From Alphaproteobacteria bacterium (lineage in GTDB: Bacteria > Pseudomonadota > Alphaproteobacteria > Rhodospirillales > Magnetovibrionaceae), in contig JADGBG010000010.1 of the NCBI GenBank assembly GCA_015231605.1, positions 1 to 47,237 on the forward strand: a stretch of 47,237 nt of DNA, in the 5' to 3' direction. Both the position numbers and the translations under genes were made by a program. The notes under the pieces were generated by a model that worked only from the letters and a program-made list of their open reading frames with translations, did not search any database and was not told the DNA's origin. Below are positions 15,672 to 23,582 of this stretch, piece after piece (position 1 is the first letter of the stretch; every line of letters begins with the position of its first letter).

Positions 15672-18221
15672 TCATGAATGATCCGCGCCGGTCCCGCCGT
15701 TTTCCGGCGCGGACGGCAGGGTGAAATGGAAGGTCGTCCCGTGGCCCAGCGCGCTTTCGGCCCAGATCCGCCCACCGTGATTGCTGACGATCCGTTTGCA
15801 GACGGCCAGACCTATGCCCGTGCCCTCGAATTCCTGTTCCGTGACATGAAGGCGCTGAAACACGCCGAAGACCTTGTCCAGGTTTTCCTCGGCGATGCCG
15901 ATGCCGTTGTCGCGGACGGCGAACGCCCACATGCCGTCAAGACGTTCGGCGGACACCTGGACGCTGGGCGCGCGGTCCGCCGGACAGTACTTGACCGCGT
16001 TGCCCACCAAATTCTGGACCAGGCGGATCAATTGCCCCTCGTCGCCCAGCACGCGCGGAAGGTCCTCGACCCTCGCCACCGCGCCACGCCGGGCCATGGC
16101 GGCTTCGAGATTGAGCAACGCGTCCTTCGCCACTCCGTTCATGTCGATCGCCTCGCGCACGGACTTGCGGCTGTCCAATCGTGAATATTCCAACAGGTCG
16201 CGGATCAGGCGGCTCATGCGCATGATGCCCTTGCCGGCATTTTCCACGTACATCTTGGCTTGATCCGGCAAGCTCTCGCCGTGGCGCATGGTCAACAAAT
16301 CGAGATAGCCGGAAACCGTGTTCAGCGGGGCTTGCAGGTCGTGCGCCACGGCGGAGGCGAAGTGTTGGAGTTCCTGATTGGAATGCTCCAGATCCTTTTG
16401 CAGTTCGACGGTCTTGGTGATGTCGCGCTGGGATTCGACCACCTCGACGATGCGGCCCGTCGAGATGTCGCGGATCGGGGCCGAGCTCAATTCGACATAT
16501 GCGACGTCGCCCAAATGGTTGTAATGGCGATGCACCACCCGGGTCGGCAAGCCCGTCTTGAGGATGGTCTTGATGGGACACGGGTCGTCCTCGCCCTCGC
16601 ACGGCGCGTTCTGTTTGTGCGACAGGGCGTGACACGTCATGCCGGGCGTCAGATCTTCGCCACGGTTGTACATGTTTCGGGCCGCCTGGTTGGCGAGAAT
16701 CACCTGGTAGCTTTGCACATCGATCACCACGGTCGGGTCGGCGATGGATTCCACGAGGGTGCGCACATAGTTCTGCGAAACCTTCAACAGGTGTTCGGTG
16801 TCCTTGAGATGCGTGATGTCGTTGACGTAACCGATGAACCCCACGACATGGCCGTCACCGCCGCGCACCACCAGGGTATGTTCGCGCAACCAGATGGATT
16901 TTCCGTTGGCGTCGACCACCCTGTACGGCGCGCGTTCGAAGGACCGCGTGTCGGCCTGTTCCGCCTTGGCCGTTTCCTCGATCAACTGGGCCATGAACTC
17001 GGGTTCGATGATGCTCGAATAGCTCAACTCCCCGTCCAGGAAGCGTTCGGGGCCATATCCAAGCACGGCTTCCACGTTGGCGGAGACATACTCCACCGGC
17101 CAGCCGTATTCGTTGCGCCATCTGAAGACCACGGTCGGGCCGCCGACGAAGGCGTCCCGTTCCGTCTTCACGGCCTCGTGCAGGCGATCCAGTTCCTCCA
17201 CCGCTTGGTGACGGGATTGGATGTTGCGGAACACGATGAGCACGCCAACGGCGTACAGCACGAACACCGCCAAAAACGCGGGCAGGTAATCCAGGGCCCG
17301 TTCCCGGAGCAAGGCGCCGAGCACCGCGTCCCGGACCACCGCAGCCATGGTCCATTGACACGGCAGGCAGTTCTTGCCTTCCCCTTCGCCACCACGCACG
17401 AACGCCACCAGCCCCAGTTCCTCGCGCATTGAACCATCCTGTGACAATCCCATGCGTCGCCATTCGTCGGGCCACTGGTGGGAAAACCGGGCCTGATCCT
17501 TGTGGGAGAACATGAAGCCCCATTCCTCGAAACGCTCGAATCCGACCAGATAGAACCCGTCTCCGTTCAGCCAAATGACGTCGCCCATGAAATCCTGGGC
17601 CAGGGCACGAACGGCATCGATCAGTTCCTCGGCCAAATAATTGAGGACCAGCACCCCGGTTTTCCGGCCATCGGCGTCATAGACCGGCGCGGCCGCCCGG
17701 ATCATCGGTTTGATGGGCAGCTCCACCTCGTGATGCTCGATATTCAGGTCCAGCGGCGACATGTAAATCCGTCCGGGCGGCAGGTCTACCGCGTCCTTGA
17801 AGTAATACCGATGCGATTTGTCCTGCAATTCGGCCGCAGGCACGGCGGCCGGTTTGCCGTCGTTATAGTTGACCCGAACCACCTCCATGCCGTTCAGATC
17901 CAACAGGCGGATCTGGTCATAGCGACGCTTGGTGGCCATGAAATTCAAGAACCCCTGCGTCACCCGCGCCCGCTCGTCCTCGGGCGTCGCATGCCCAATG
18001 AAGCCACCGTGGGTGATGCTTTGGCGTTCCAGAAAAGCCAGGTCCGACTGGATTTCCTGCAGCCTCAAGCGAACCTGCACCCATTCGCGTTCCAGAACGG
18101 CGTGGGCCTCCCGCACGAGGTCGTCTTCGGTGTGTTGTTTATCCACCTGGGACAATCCGGCCCAAACGGCCGCCAGGACCACCGCGCCCGCGACAATGGA
18201 GAGGCCCGCTCCCTTCATCAT
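15672..18221 (-). CDS. Membrane sensor histidine kinase (periplasmic sensor, PAS-PAS, HisKA-HATPase)
   Basis: Order in the 849-residue protein: TM1 about 5-25; a large periplasmic Cache-like sensor (about 26-305) with a CxxC pair at C285/C288 close to the membrane; TM2 about 311-331; PAS1 about 360-480; PAS2 about 490-610; HisKA with phosphoacceptor H627 in AHDLQAPL; and HATPase with NLVGNAVKY, DNGIGIA and GTGIGLAVCKRI. PAS2 carries an unusual cluster (C530, H531, H535, C541, C548) that could bind a metal or sense redox state. Its ATG overlaps the stop of the upstream PhnD-PAS gene by 4 nt, so the two are translationally coupled. No response regulator is adjacent. Confidence 0.92.
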   Translation of the reverse strand: MMKGAGLSIVAGAVVLAAVWAGLSQVDKQHTEDDLVREAHAVLEREWVQVRLRLQEIQSDLAFLERQSITHGGFIGHATPEDERARVTQGFLNFMATKRRYDQIRLLDLNGMEVVRVNYNDGKPAAVPAAELQDKSHRYYFKDAVDLPPGRIYMSPLDLNIEHHEVELPIKPMIRAAAPVYDADGRKTGVLVLNYLAEELIDAVRALAQDFMGDVIWLNGDGFYLVGFERFEEWGFMFSHKDQARFSHQWPDEWRRMGLSQDGSMREELGLVAFVRGGEGEGKNCLPCQWTMAAVVRDAVLGALLRERALDYLPAFLAVFVLYAVGVLIVFRNIQSRHQAVEELDRLHEAVKTERDAFVGGPTVVFRWRNEYGWPVEYVSANVEAVLGYGPERFLDGELSYSSIIEPEFMAQLIEETAKAEQADTRSFERAPYRVVDANGKSIWLREHTLVVRGGDGHVVGFIGYVNDITHLKDTEHLLKVSQNYVRTLVESIADPTVVIDVQSYQVILANQAARNMYNRGEDLTPGMTCHALSHKQNAPCEGEDDPCPIKTILKTGLPTRVVHRHYNHLGDVAYVELSSAPIRDISTGRIVEVVESQRDITKTVELQKDLEHSNQELQHFASAVAHDLQAPLNTVSGYLDLLTMRHGESLPDQAKMYVENAGKGIMRMSRLIRDLLEYSRLDSRKSVREAIDMNGVAKDALLNLEAAMARRGAVARVEDLPRVLGDEGQLIRLVQNLVGNAVKYCPADRAPSVQVSAERLDGMWAFAVRDNGIGIAEENLDKVFGVFQRLHVTEQEFEGTGIGLAVCKRIVSNHGGRIWAESALGHGTTFHFTLPSAPENGGTGADHS

Positions 18222-20077
18222 GACCGTCCTCCCTCCACCGAATGGAATACGATGACGGCCCCCACCGCCCGGCCGTCCTTCAACATCGGCGTGCTGACGT
18301 ATTGCGCCTTGAAGGACGACCCGTCCTTGCGCCAGAACAACTCGTCATATCCACGGTGCTGCACGCCTTGGCGCAGGACCGACGTGATCGGGCATTGGCT
18401 GGCGGGGAACTCGGTGCCGTCCGGGAGGGTGTGGTGCCACATGGAATGGCTGTCCTTGCCCAGCATCTCCTCGACGCTCCACCCCAGCATATCGGCGGCG
18501 GCGGGGTTGACGAAGGTGTGAACACCGAACTGATCGACCCCCAAGATCCCCTCGCCGGCGTTGTCCAATATGATGTCGCGCAGTTGCTGTTCGGTGTAGA
18601 TGGTGTTCTCCAGATCCTTCAGCCGGCCGATGTCGCCGATGGCGACCACCAGGTGTTTTTCCTCGCCGTCGCTTTCCATCAGGCTCACCGAGGACAGCAC
18701 CCAAACATAGCCCCCGCCCTTGCAGGCATGGCGTTTTTGCAGGGAAAACGAACCGGTCTTGCCCTTGCGCAAACCGTCGAGCCTGGTCAGCTCCAGGGAC
18801 GCGTCCTGCGGGTGGGTGAGTTCGCTGAACGACATTTTTTTCAGTTCGGCCTCGCTGTATCCGGTGATCTGGGAATAGCGGTAGTTGGCGCGGATGATCC
18901 TGCCGCCCACCGTGGCGTGCGCGATGCCGAACGCCGCCTGTTCGAAGGTCCCGCGAAACCGCGCCTCGCTGATCCGAATGGCTTCCTGCTGATCGGCGAG
19001 CCTCCGGTTCAGGGCGGCGTTGCGCGCCAATTGCACCGTCTGCGCAGCGAACAAAACGGCGATGACCACCAGCCACGGCCAGTATTCGGCGACCACCCGG
19101 GCGATGCTGATCGGATCGAACCGGTCGTAGGGCGGCAACCGCATGTCCCGCAGCAAATCGCGCACGGGCTCGTAACTCTGGGGAATGGTCCAGCCCAGGA
19201 TGTCGGCGTCGTCGGTGGCCGGCATGCCGGGCTTCAAGCGCATCAACGCCCCGGCGACGTCCTTGGCGAGGTCGTCCGACGTGTGCGCGACCTTGGCGAA
19301 CGGCCATTCCGGGTACAGCGGCGTGCTGACCTTGAAGGGGAAGGACGGATGGGTCTGATTGTTGATGACGCGCAAGGCGTTCAGGTCGATCAGCCCTTCT
19401 TCGGCCATGCGCTCCAGGGTATCCGTGCGCACGATGCCAACATCGCTCTCGCCCTTGAGAACGGACAGAACCACCGCGTCGTGCGTCTCCAAAAACTTGA
19501 GGGCCGCGAAATCCCCCTCCTCCACGCCGGCTTCGCGCAGTGCGTGGAGCGCCATGATCCACCCGCCCAAGGACGTCGGGTGCACGGCCGCCACCTTGGC
19601 GCCCTTGACGTCCTGAAGTGAAGCGGGCAGTCCCGCGCCCTGGCGGGTGAACATCACGCTGCCGAACTGGGTGACGTGTACGCCGGGGGACAGGCTGTTT
19701 TTAAGGGTGAGGATGCGCTGCACCCCGAAATCCACGGACAATTGAACGTAGATCCCCGGATTGACGATCACGAAATCGACCAGTCGATTCGACACCAGCA
19801 CCGGAATTTCGTCGAATTCCATGGGCACGATTTCAAAGGGGGCCCCGGGAACGGCCTCGCTCAAATACGCGGCGGTGGCGTTCCAGCGTTCCAATGCCTT
19901 GTTCGTCCCGCGCTTGGCGAGAATGCCGATCTTGACCGTCTTCGGAGAGGACGCGGCTTCGGCGGTTGAAACGGCGGACGGACAGCCCGCGAACGCCCCA
20001 ACCACCAAAAGAACGGCGAACCAAGGCAGCGCCATTCCTTGCAGCTCGAACATTCCCTGGCGGAGCCAAAGAATCAT
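18218..20077 (-). CDS. PhnD-like binding protein fused to two PAS domains, no kinase
   Basis: This 619-residue membrane-anchored sensor has a signal sequence (to about residue 42). A periplasmic PhnD-like substrate-binding domain follows (about 46-300; VKIGILAKRG, DFVIVNPGIYVQL, HPTSLGGWIMALHAL), then one TM (about 332-352, WLVVIAVLFAAQTVQLA), PAS1 (about 370-490) and PAS2 (about 500-612). It ends right after PAS2; no HisKA, HATPase, GGDEF or EAL domain is present. PhnD-like domains also serve as the sensory part of TtrS-type kinases. The ATGA overlap with the downstream kinase suggests it supplies ligand sensing to that kinase. ATG 20077 has a GGTAGGGG site. Confidence 0.88.
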   Translation of the reverse strand: MILWLRQGMFELQGMALPWFAVLLVVGAFAGCPSAVSTAEAASSPKTVKIGILAKRGTNKALERWNATAAYLSEAVPGAPFEIVPMEFDEIPVLVSNRLVDFVIVNPGIYVQLSVDFGVQRILTLKNSLSPGVHVTQFGSVMFTRQGAGLPASLQDVKGAKVAAVHPTSLGGWIMALHALREAGVEEGDFAALKFLETHDAVVLSVLKGESDVGIVRTDTLERMAEEGLIDLNALRVINNQTHPSFPFKVSTPLYPEWPFAKVAHTSDDLAKDVAGALMRLKPGMPATDDADILGWTIPQSYEPVRDLLRDMRLPPYDRFDPISIARVVAEYWPWLVVIAVLFAAQTVQLARNAALNRRLADQQEAIRISEARFRGTFEQAAFGIAHATVGGRIIRANYRYSQITGYSEAELKKMSFSELTHPQDASLELTRLDGLRKGKTGSFSLQKRHACKGGGYVWVLSSVSLMESDGEEKHLVVAIGDIGRLKDLENTIYTEQQLRDIILDNAGEGILGVDQFGVHTFVNPAAADMLGWSVEEMLGKDSHSMWHHTLPDGTEFPASQCPITSVLRQGVQHRGYDELFWRKDGSSFKAQYVSTPMLKDGRAVGAVIVFHSVEGGRS

Positions 20078-20226
20078 GATCCCCTACCTCAAGACGGTGC
20101 ACACGGGCGCGGCTTTCGGCGCAGGCCATCGGTATTTCGCCCTCGGATCATGATGGCGTGTTCGAGCCAGGCTGTCTAGAAAAGAAATCGATATACCAAT
20201 GGTTTGAAGAGCGCCGCCGGGTTCCC

Positions 20227-20775
20227 TTAGCGGACCATTTCGGTGGTGCTGTCGAGCCGTACGTCGTCGCGCACCTCGCCGTCGGCGATTGTGATCAGCC
20301 CCCACAGGACGCCCCCGTTCATATGGGTGCGCCCGTCGCTCGACTTGGTGTACCAGACGATCTGGGAGCCCAGATACCACTCCCCGGCGGGAAGATCTTC
20401 GAAGCGGAACCGCCCTTCGTCGTCCGCCACCGCGACCCGGCGGTAGGTGTCGTAATCCGGATGCTTGGAAACGCCGTCGTAGCTTTTGAAGAAATTCTTT
20501 TCCCGGGACGCCGAAACGATTTCGTCCGTGTAGCTGTTGCGCGGCACAAGGACCACCCTTTGCTTCGCCCCGTATTTGAGAACGCCGCCCTGGGCCTTCA
20601 TCACGGCCTGACCGGCGATCACGCCGGTTCCCCGCTTCATGGCCCAATCGAACTGGTTTTTGGAAAACTCCGTTTTCGGCTCGTAAAGCGATTGCTGGAT
20701 ACGGATCTGCGCCGACGCGCCGGCCGCGCCCAAGGCGACGGCCAGTCCGAGCACCACTGCGATTACGAGCCTCAT
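20227..20775 (-). CDS. Secreted protein with carboxypeptidase-regulatory-like (Ig-fold) domain
   Basis: The 182-residue precursor has a signal peptide (MRLVIAVVLGLAVALGAAGASA). The C-terminal half fits the carboxypeptidase-regulatory-like beta-sandwich pattern (VAVADDEGRFRFEDLPAGEWYL). The segment RVVLVPRNSYTDEIV looks like a decoration-presenting strand. Function unknown; such domains often bind partners or sugars in the periplasm. The start at 20775 has a GGGGGAAAG site. The gene diverges from the cytochrome c' gene, so they may share a control region (20776-20904). Confidence 0.7.
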   Translation of the reverse strand: MRLVIAVVLGLAVALGAAGASAQIRIQQSLYEPKTEFSKNQFDWAMKRGTGVIAGQAVMKAQGGVLKYGAKQRVVLVPRNSYTDEIVSASREKNFFKSYDGVSKHPDYDTYRRVAVADDEGRFRFEDLPAGEWYLGSQIVWYTKSSDGRTHMNGGVLWGLITIADGEVRDDVRLDSTTEMVR

Positions 20776-20904
20776 TCTTTCCCCCTGCATCCGGCGTGGA
20801 GATGTTAGCAAGCCACGCCCCCGCACGCATCCGTTTTTCGATTTGCCCAGGCTATGGTAGTATTATCCTTTCGTTTTCACAAATCAAAGGAGAAGGAGTC
20901 CGTC

Positions 20905-21534
20905 ATGCGGGGCAAAACTCTATGGGTGGCGGCCGTCGCCGCGGGCGTTCTGGCCACAAGCGGCGCTTTCGCGCAATGGGCCCCTCCGGGCCCCGGCATG
21001 TGGGGACCGGGTGGACAGGGACGCCCCGATACCTCCCGGACCCAGACGCGCCAGGGCGAGATGACCCGCCACGGCTGGAAAATGGACGAATTGGAGCGGA
21101 TGTTCGACGGACAGTCGAACTTCAACCGCGGGCGCGCTCTGACCCTGGCCCGCGAGATCGAGGCCGGGGCCGGCGAAGCCTTGTGGAAACAGTTCGAACA
21201 ACCGGGCAGCCACGGCCCGTCCACGCGCATTACGCCGCGCATTCTGGCCGACTTCGATACGTTCAAGGAATACGCGGAAGTCTTGAAAAGCAACGCCGGG
21301 TCCTTGGCCTCGGCCCTTGAGGCCAAGCCCACGCCGCAAGAGGTGTTCCAGGGCAGGGCCATGATGCCGCGCGGATCCACCATGCCGCCGCCGTGGGCGA
21401 TGCACGCCCCCCAGCGCCGCGCCGCGCCTCAACAGCAGGACATCGGCGCGGTCGATCTCAAGGCCTTGCAGGCCTTCGCCGCGACGGCGGCCACCTGCGA
21501 AGTCTGCCACATGGTCTATCGCGGCCGGCGGTGA
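20905..21534 (+). CDS. Cytochrome c' (class II) family protein with Pro/Met-rich regions
   Basis: The 209-residue periplasmic protein has a signal peptide (KTLWVAAVAAGVLATSGAFA). Cytochrome c'-like helices carry a C-terminal heme site CEVCHMVYRGRR; placement of CxxCH followed by a basic residue at the very end is the class II hallmark. It is longer than a usual cytochrome c' because of a Pro/Gly/Met-rich start (APPGPGMWGPGGQG) and a Met/Pro/Gln-rich segment before the heme. Possible roles are NO or redox handling; the insertions are unexplained. The ATG at 20905 follows AAAGGAGAAGGAG. A terminator follows. Confidence 0.8.
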   Translation: MRGKTLWVAAVAAGVLATSGAFAQWAPPGPGMWGPGGQGRPDTSRTQTRQGEMTRHGWKMDELERMFDGQSNFNRGRALTLAREIEAGAGEALWKQFEQPGSHGPSTRITPRILADFDTFKEYAEVLKSNAGSLASALEAKPTPQEVFQGRAMMPRGSTMPPPWAMHAPQRRAAPQQQDIGAVDLKALQAFAATAATCEVCHMVYRGRR

Positions 21535-21540
21535 CACAAG

Positions 21541-21580
21541 AAAACCGGCTTGCGACCGTCAAGCCGCAAGCCGGTTTTTT
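21541..21580 (+). terminator. Rho-independent terminator
   Basis: AACCGGCTTGCG (21543-21554) pairs perfectly with CGCAAGCCGGTT (21565-21576), and a T-run follows. It ends the cytochrome c' gene and could work in both directions. The core CGCAAGCCG recurs in the hairpin at 24491. Confidence 0.88.
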
Positions 21581-21591
21581 CCCGTCGCCCC

Positions 21592-22251
21592 TCAGTATGA
21601 CAGCAGGCGGATATAACTCACCAGGCCGTCGATCTCCTCGGCGGTCAGGATGTCATCCCATGCCGGCATGAAGCCGCCCTTGCCATAGCGGATCACGCCC
21701 GCCATGTCGTCGTTGGACAGGGCCTCGGTCTGAATGGAATTGGTGTGGTCGGCGGGGCGGAACTTCATGATCGCCGTCATCACGCCCCTGCCGTCGCCTT
21801 CCTCGCCATGGCAGGCGGCGCAGTATTTCTGGTACAGCTTGAATCCGACTTCCGGATCGCCGATCAGCCTGTGTTTGGAGCGGCTGAGGATCCGCAGATA
21901 GGCGATGATCGCGCCCACCTTGTCGTCGCTGAAGACCTTTTCCCAGTCCGGCATGGCCTCGCTGAGGATGTTGTGACGCGCCCGCCCGGCGATGGTCTGC
22001 CCACCGCGCCCGGTGATGATCTTGGTCAGGATGGTGTCGCTGCGCGAGCGCACCGTGGTGGTGAGGTCGGCGGGCGTAATGCCCATCTGGCGGGCCAACG
22101 GACCGTCGCCCTTGCCGCCCTCGCCGTGGCACAGTTGACAGTAGGAAACGTAGAGACGCCGCCCCTCGTACGCGGGCGGAGGCTCCGCCGACGCCTGGGA
22201 CACGCCGGCGGCCAACCCGGCGAGCACGGCCCACGCGAACAGCTTTTTCAT
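21592..22251 (-). CDS. Di-heme cytochrome c
   Basis: The 219-residue periplasmic protein has a signal peptide (KKLFAWAVLAGLAAGVSQASA) and two class I cytochrome c domains. The first has CQLCH with distal Met in AMPDW; the second has CAACH with Met in GFMPAW. Such di-heme proteins carry electrons to terminal oxidases or reductases. The ATG at 22251 has a GGAGG site. It converges on the cytochrome c' gene and lies next to a hemerythrin-like gene, so this is a small redox cluster. The electron-transfer partner is not visible. Confidence 0.9.
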   Translation of the reverse strand: MKKLFAWAVLAGLAAGVSQASAEPPPAYEGRRLYVSYCQLCHGEGGKGDGPLARQMGITPADLTTTVRSRSDTILTKIITGRGGQTIAGRARHNILSEAMPDWEKVFSDDKVGAIIAYLRILSRSKHRLIGDPEVGFKLYQKYCAACHGEEGDGRGVMTAIMKFRPADHTNSIQTEALSNDDMAGVIRYGKGGFMPAWDDILTAEEIDGLVSYIRLLSY

Positions 22252-22357
22252 GAGAACCTCCGTTGCCGTATTCTGGCGTCCGGCCCCCATAATACGACAA
22301 CGGCGCGGATTCGCATACGCGCCGTTGCCGTTGGTTCCGCCGGTCTTGGCGAAAAGA

Positions 22358-22783
22358 CTAACGCTTGCCCTCGCGATAACCGCCGTACATGGGATAGAGT
22401 TGCTCGCTTTCGGCCTGGATGCGTTGCCACACCAGGTCGAACACCTCCTCGGTTTCCTTCACGAACGCCGCGTGATCCCCGATATGCAGACCGCGCTTCA
22501 CCCACTTGTCGGTGTAATCCTTGAACACCCGCTTGATGGTGCGCTCACCCTCCATGAACCGTTCGACCATTTGCCGAACCGACTTTTCATTCTTGCTGAG
22601 CATGATGGAATAAATTTGCTTGTTGTTCTTCATGTGCTCATCGAACTTTTCGACGTAGCTCTTGAACAACTCGTACGTGATGTTCGAGTCACACATTTCG
22701 CGGTCGTGAAAGAGATAGCAAAGAATCTTGGCCAACTCGCCAATCTTGTGATTTTGCTCATGAAGTTCCGTAACGGTGATCAT
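22358..22783 (-). CDS. Hemerythrin-like four-helix protein
   Basis: The 141-residue soluble, strongly helical protein has His residues at 8, 12, 26, 50, 100 and 104 (HxxxH in HIGDHAAF) and acidic residues near the end (ESEQLY). This is compatible with a hemerythrin-type di-iron site binding oxygen or NO. The usual EE pair after the third His is not evident, so the site may be atypical. The chain is Lys-rich, unlike its neighbours. The ATG at 22783 is chosen because it gives a compact family-length protein with an AGGGGAC site; the frame stays open upstream without homologous character. Confidence 0.6.
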   Translation of the reverse strand: MITVTELHEQNHKIGELAKILCYLFHDREMCDSNITYELFKSYVEKFDEHMKNNKQIYSIMLSKNEKSVRQMVERFMEGERTIKRVFKDYTDKWVKRGLHIGDHAAFVKETEEVFDLVWQRIQAESEQLYPMYGGYREGKR

Positions 22784-22970
22784 CGGAAATGTCCCCTGGC
22801 ATGAATATCCTTTGAGGTCGATTATACACCCATCAGGCCGACCTTTGGAAAGTCTGTTGTCGCACCTGCGTTGCATCCCTTGCATGGCGAATGCGACCCT
22901 CTGGCATTTGTGCTTGGCATTGACGGTTGGCGGCATATGGTTACGGGACACGAAACCGAGGAGCCCGACC

Positions 22971-23225
22971 ATGGCCGAATTCCCCATCCCCGACGGCGCG
23001 CACCACGAACCCGGACCGTGCCCCAGGTGCGGGGCCGACGCGCCGGTTGTTTCGGTCCGGACCAAGACGGACCGCAATTGGTGGGAAGAATGGAAAGGCT
23101 GCATGGGGTGCGTCACCCCGGCCATCTACATGACGCAATTTCTGGACCGGCACGGCGAATACACCATCGCCGTTCCAGGGGGGCCGGAACCGCGCGACGT
23201 GCGGCGCAAGCGGCGCAAAACCTGA
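22971..23225 (+). CDS. Small zinc-ribbon-like protein (84 aa)
   Basis: Two knuckles, CPRCG (near residue 18) and CMGC (near residue 46), are spaced as in a treble-clef or zinc-ribbon fold. The protein ends in a basic tail (RDVRRKRRKT). The ATG at 22971 has a GAGGAG site; the open frame upstream is ignored. It might bind nucleic acid or a protein partner. Function unknown. Confidence 0.65.
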   Translation: MAEFPIPDGAHHEPGPCPRCGADAPVVSVRTKTDRNWWEEWKGCMGCVTPAIYMTQFLDRHGEYTIAVPGGPEPRDVRRKRRKT

Positions 23226-23240
23226 CAACGCCCCCCGGCG

Positions 23241-23429
23241 TTACGGCCGCAAAAGGGTCAACAGGTCGCTTTCCCGCTCGAAACAAAGCCGGTAGCGGCG
23301 GCCGGCCCCCAGCAGAAACGATGTCCCGGCCCGTTGCACGGACCATGCACCCTCGCACATGCCCGCCAGCTTTTTCTTCAAAACGGACAGCCGGGCGTTC
23401 GACGTGTATTCGATCTCATAACGAAACAT
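23241..23429 (-). CDS. Small hypothetical protein (62 aa) with very strong ribosome site
   Basis: Not recognised. The predicted 62-residue protein begins FRYEIEYTSNARL and contains a Lys-rich helix and two Cys. Its ribosome site AAAGGAGGAGG is the strongest in the window, implying high translation. It diverges from the rhodanese gene and converges with the zinc-ribbon gene. No signal peptide or membrane helix is seen. Confidence 0.6.
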   Translation of the reverse strand: MFRYEIEYTSNARLSVLKKKLAGMCEGAWSVQRAGTSFLLGAGRRYRLCFERESDLLTLLRP

Positions 23430-23582
23430 GACAGACCTCCTCCTTTGACGGTCACAGTATCCCCGCTTGCGATTAACAAAGAATTGACCGGAATGGGTGT
23501 ATCCGCGACCCGCGCGGACTGGGCTGCCGCACCCGGAATGGGCGGGGTTTCTTTTTTCCACGACATCGCCATAATCTCCGTC

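Noticed and set aside
22905-22930. Second sigma-54 promoter before the zinc-ribbon gene
   Set aside because: TGGCAT is present, but the -12 element lacks GC at the required 10-base distance.
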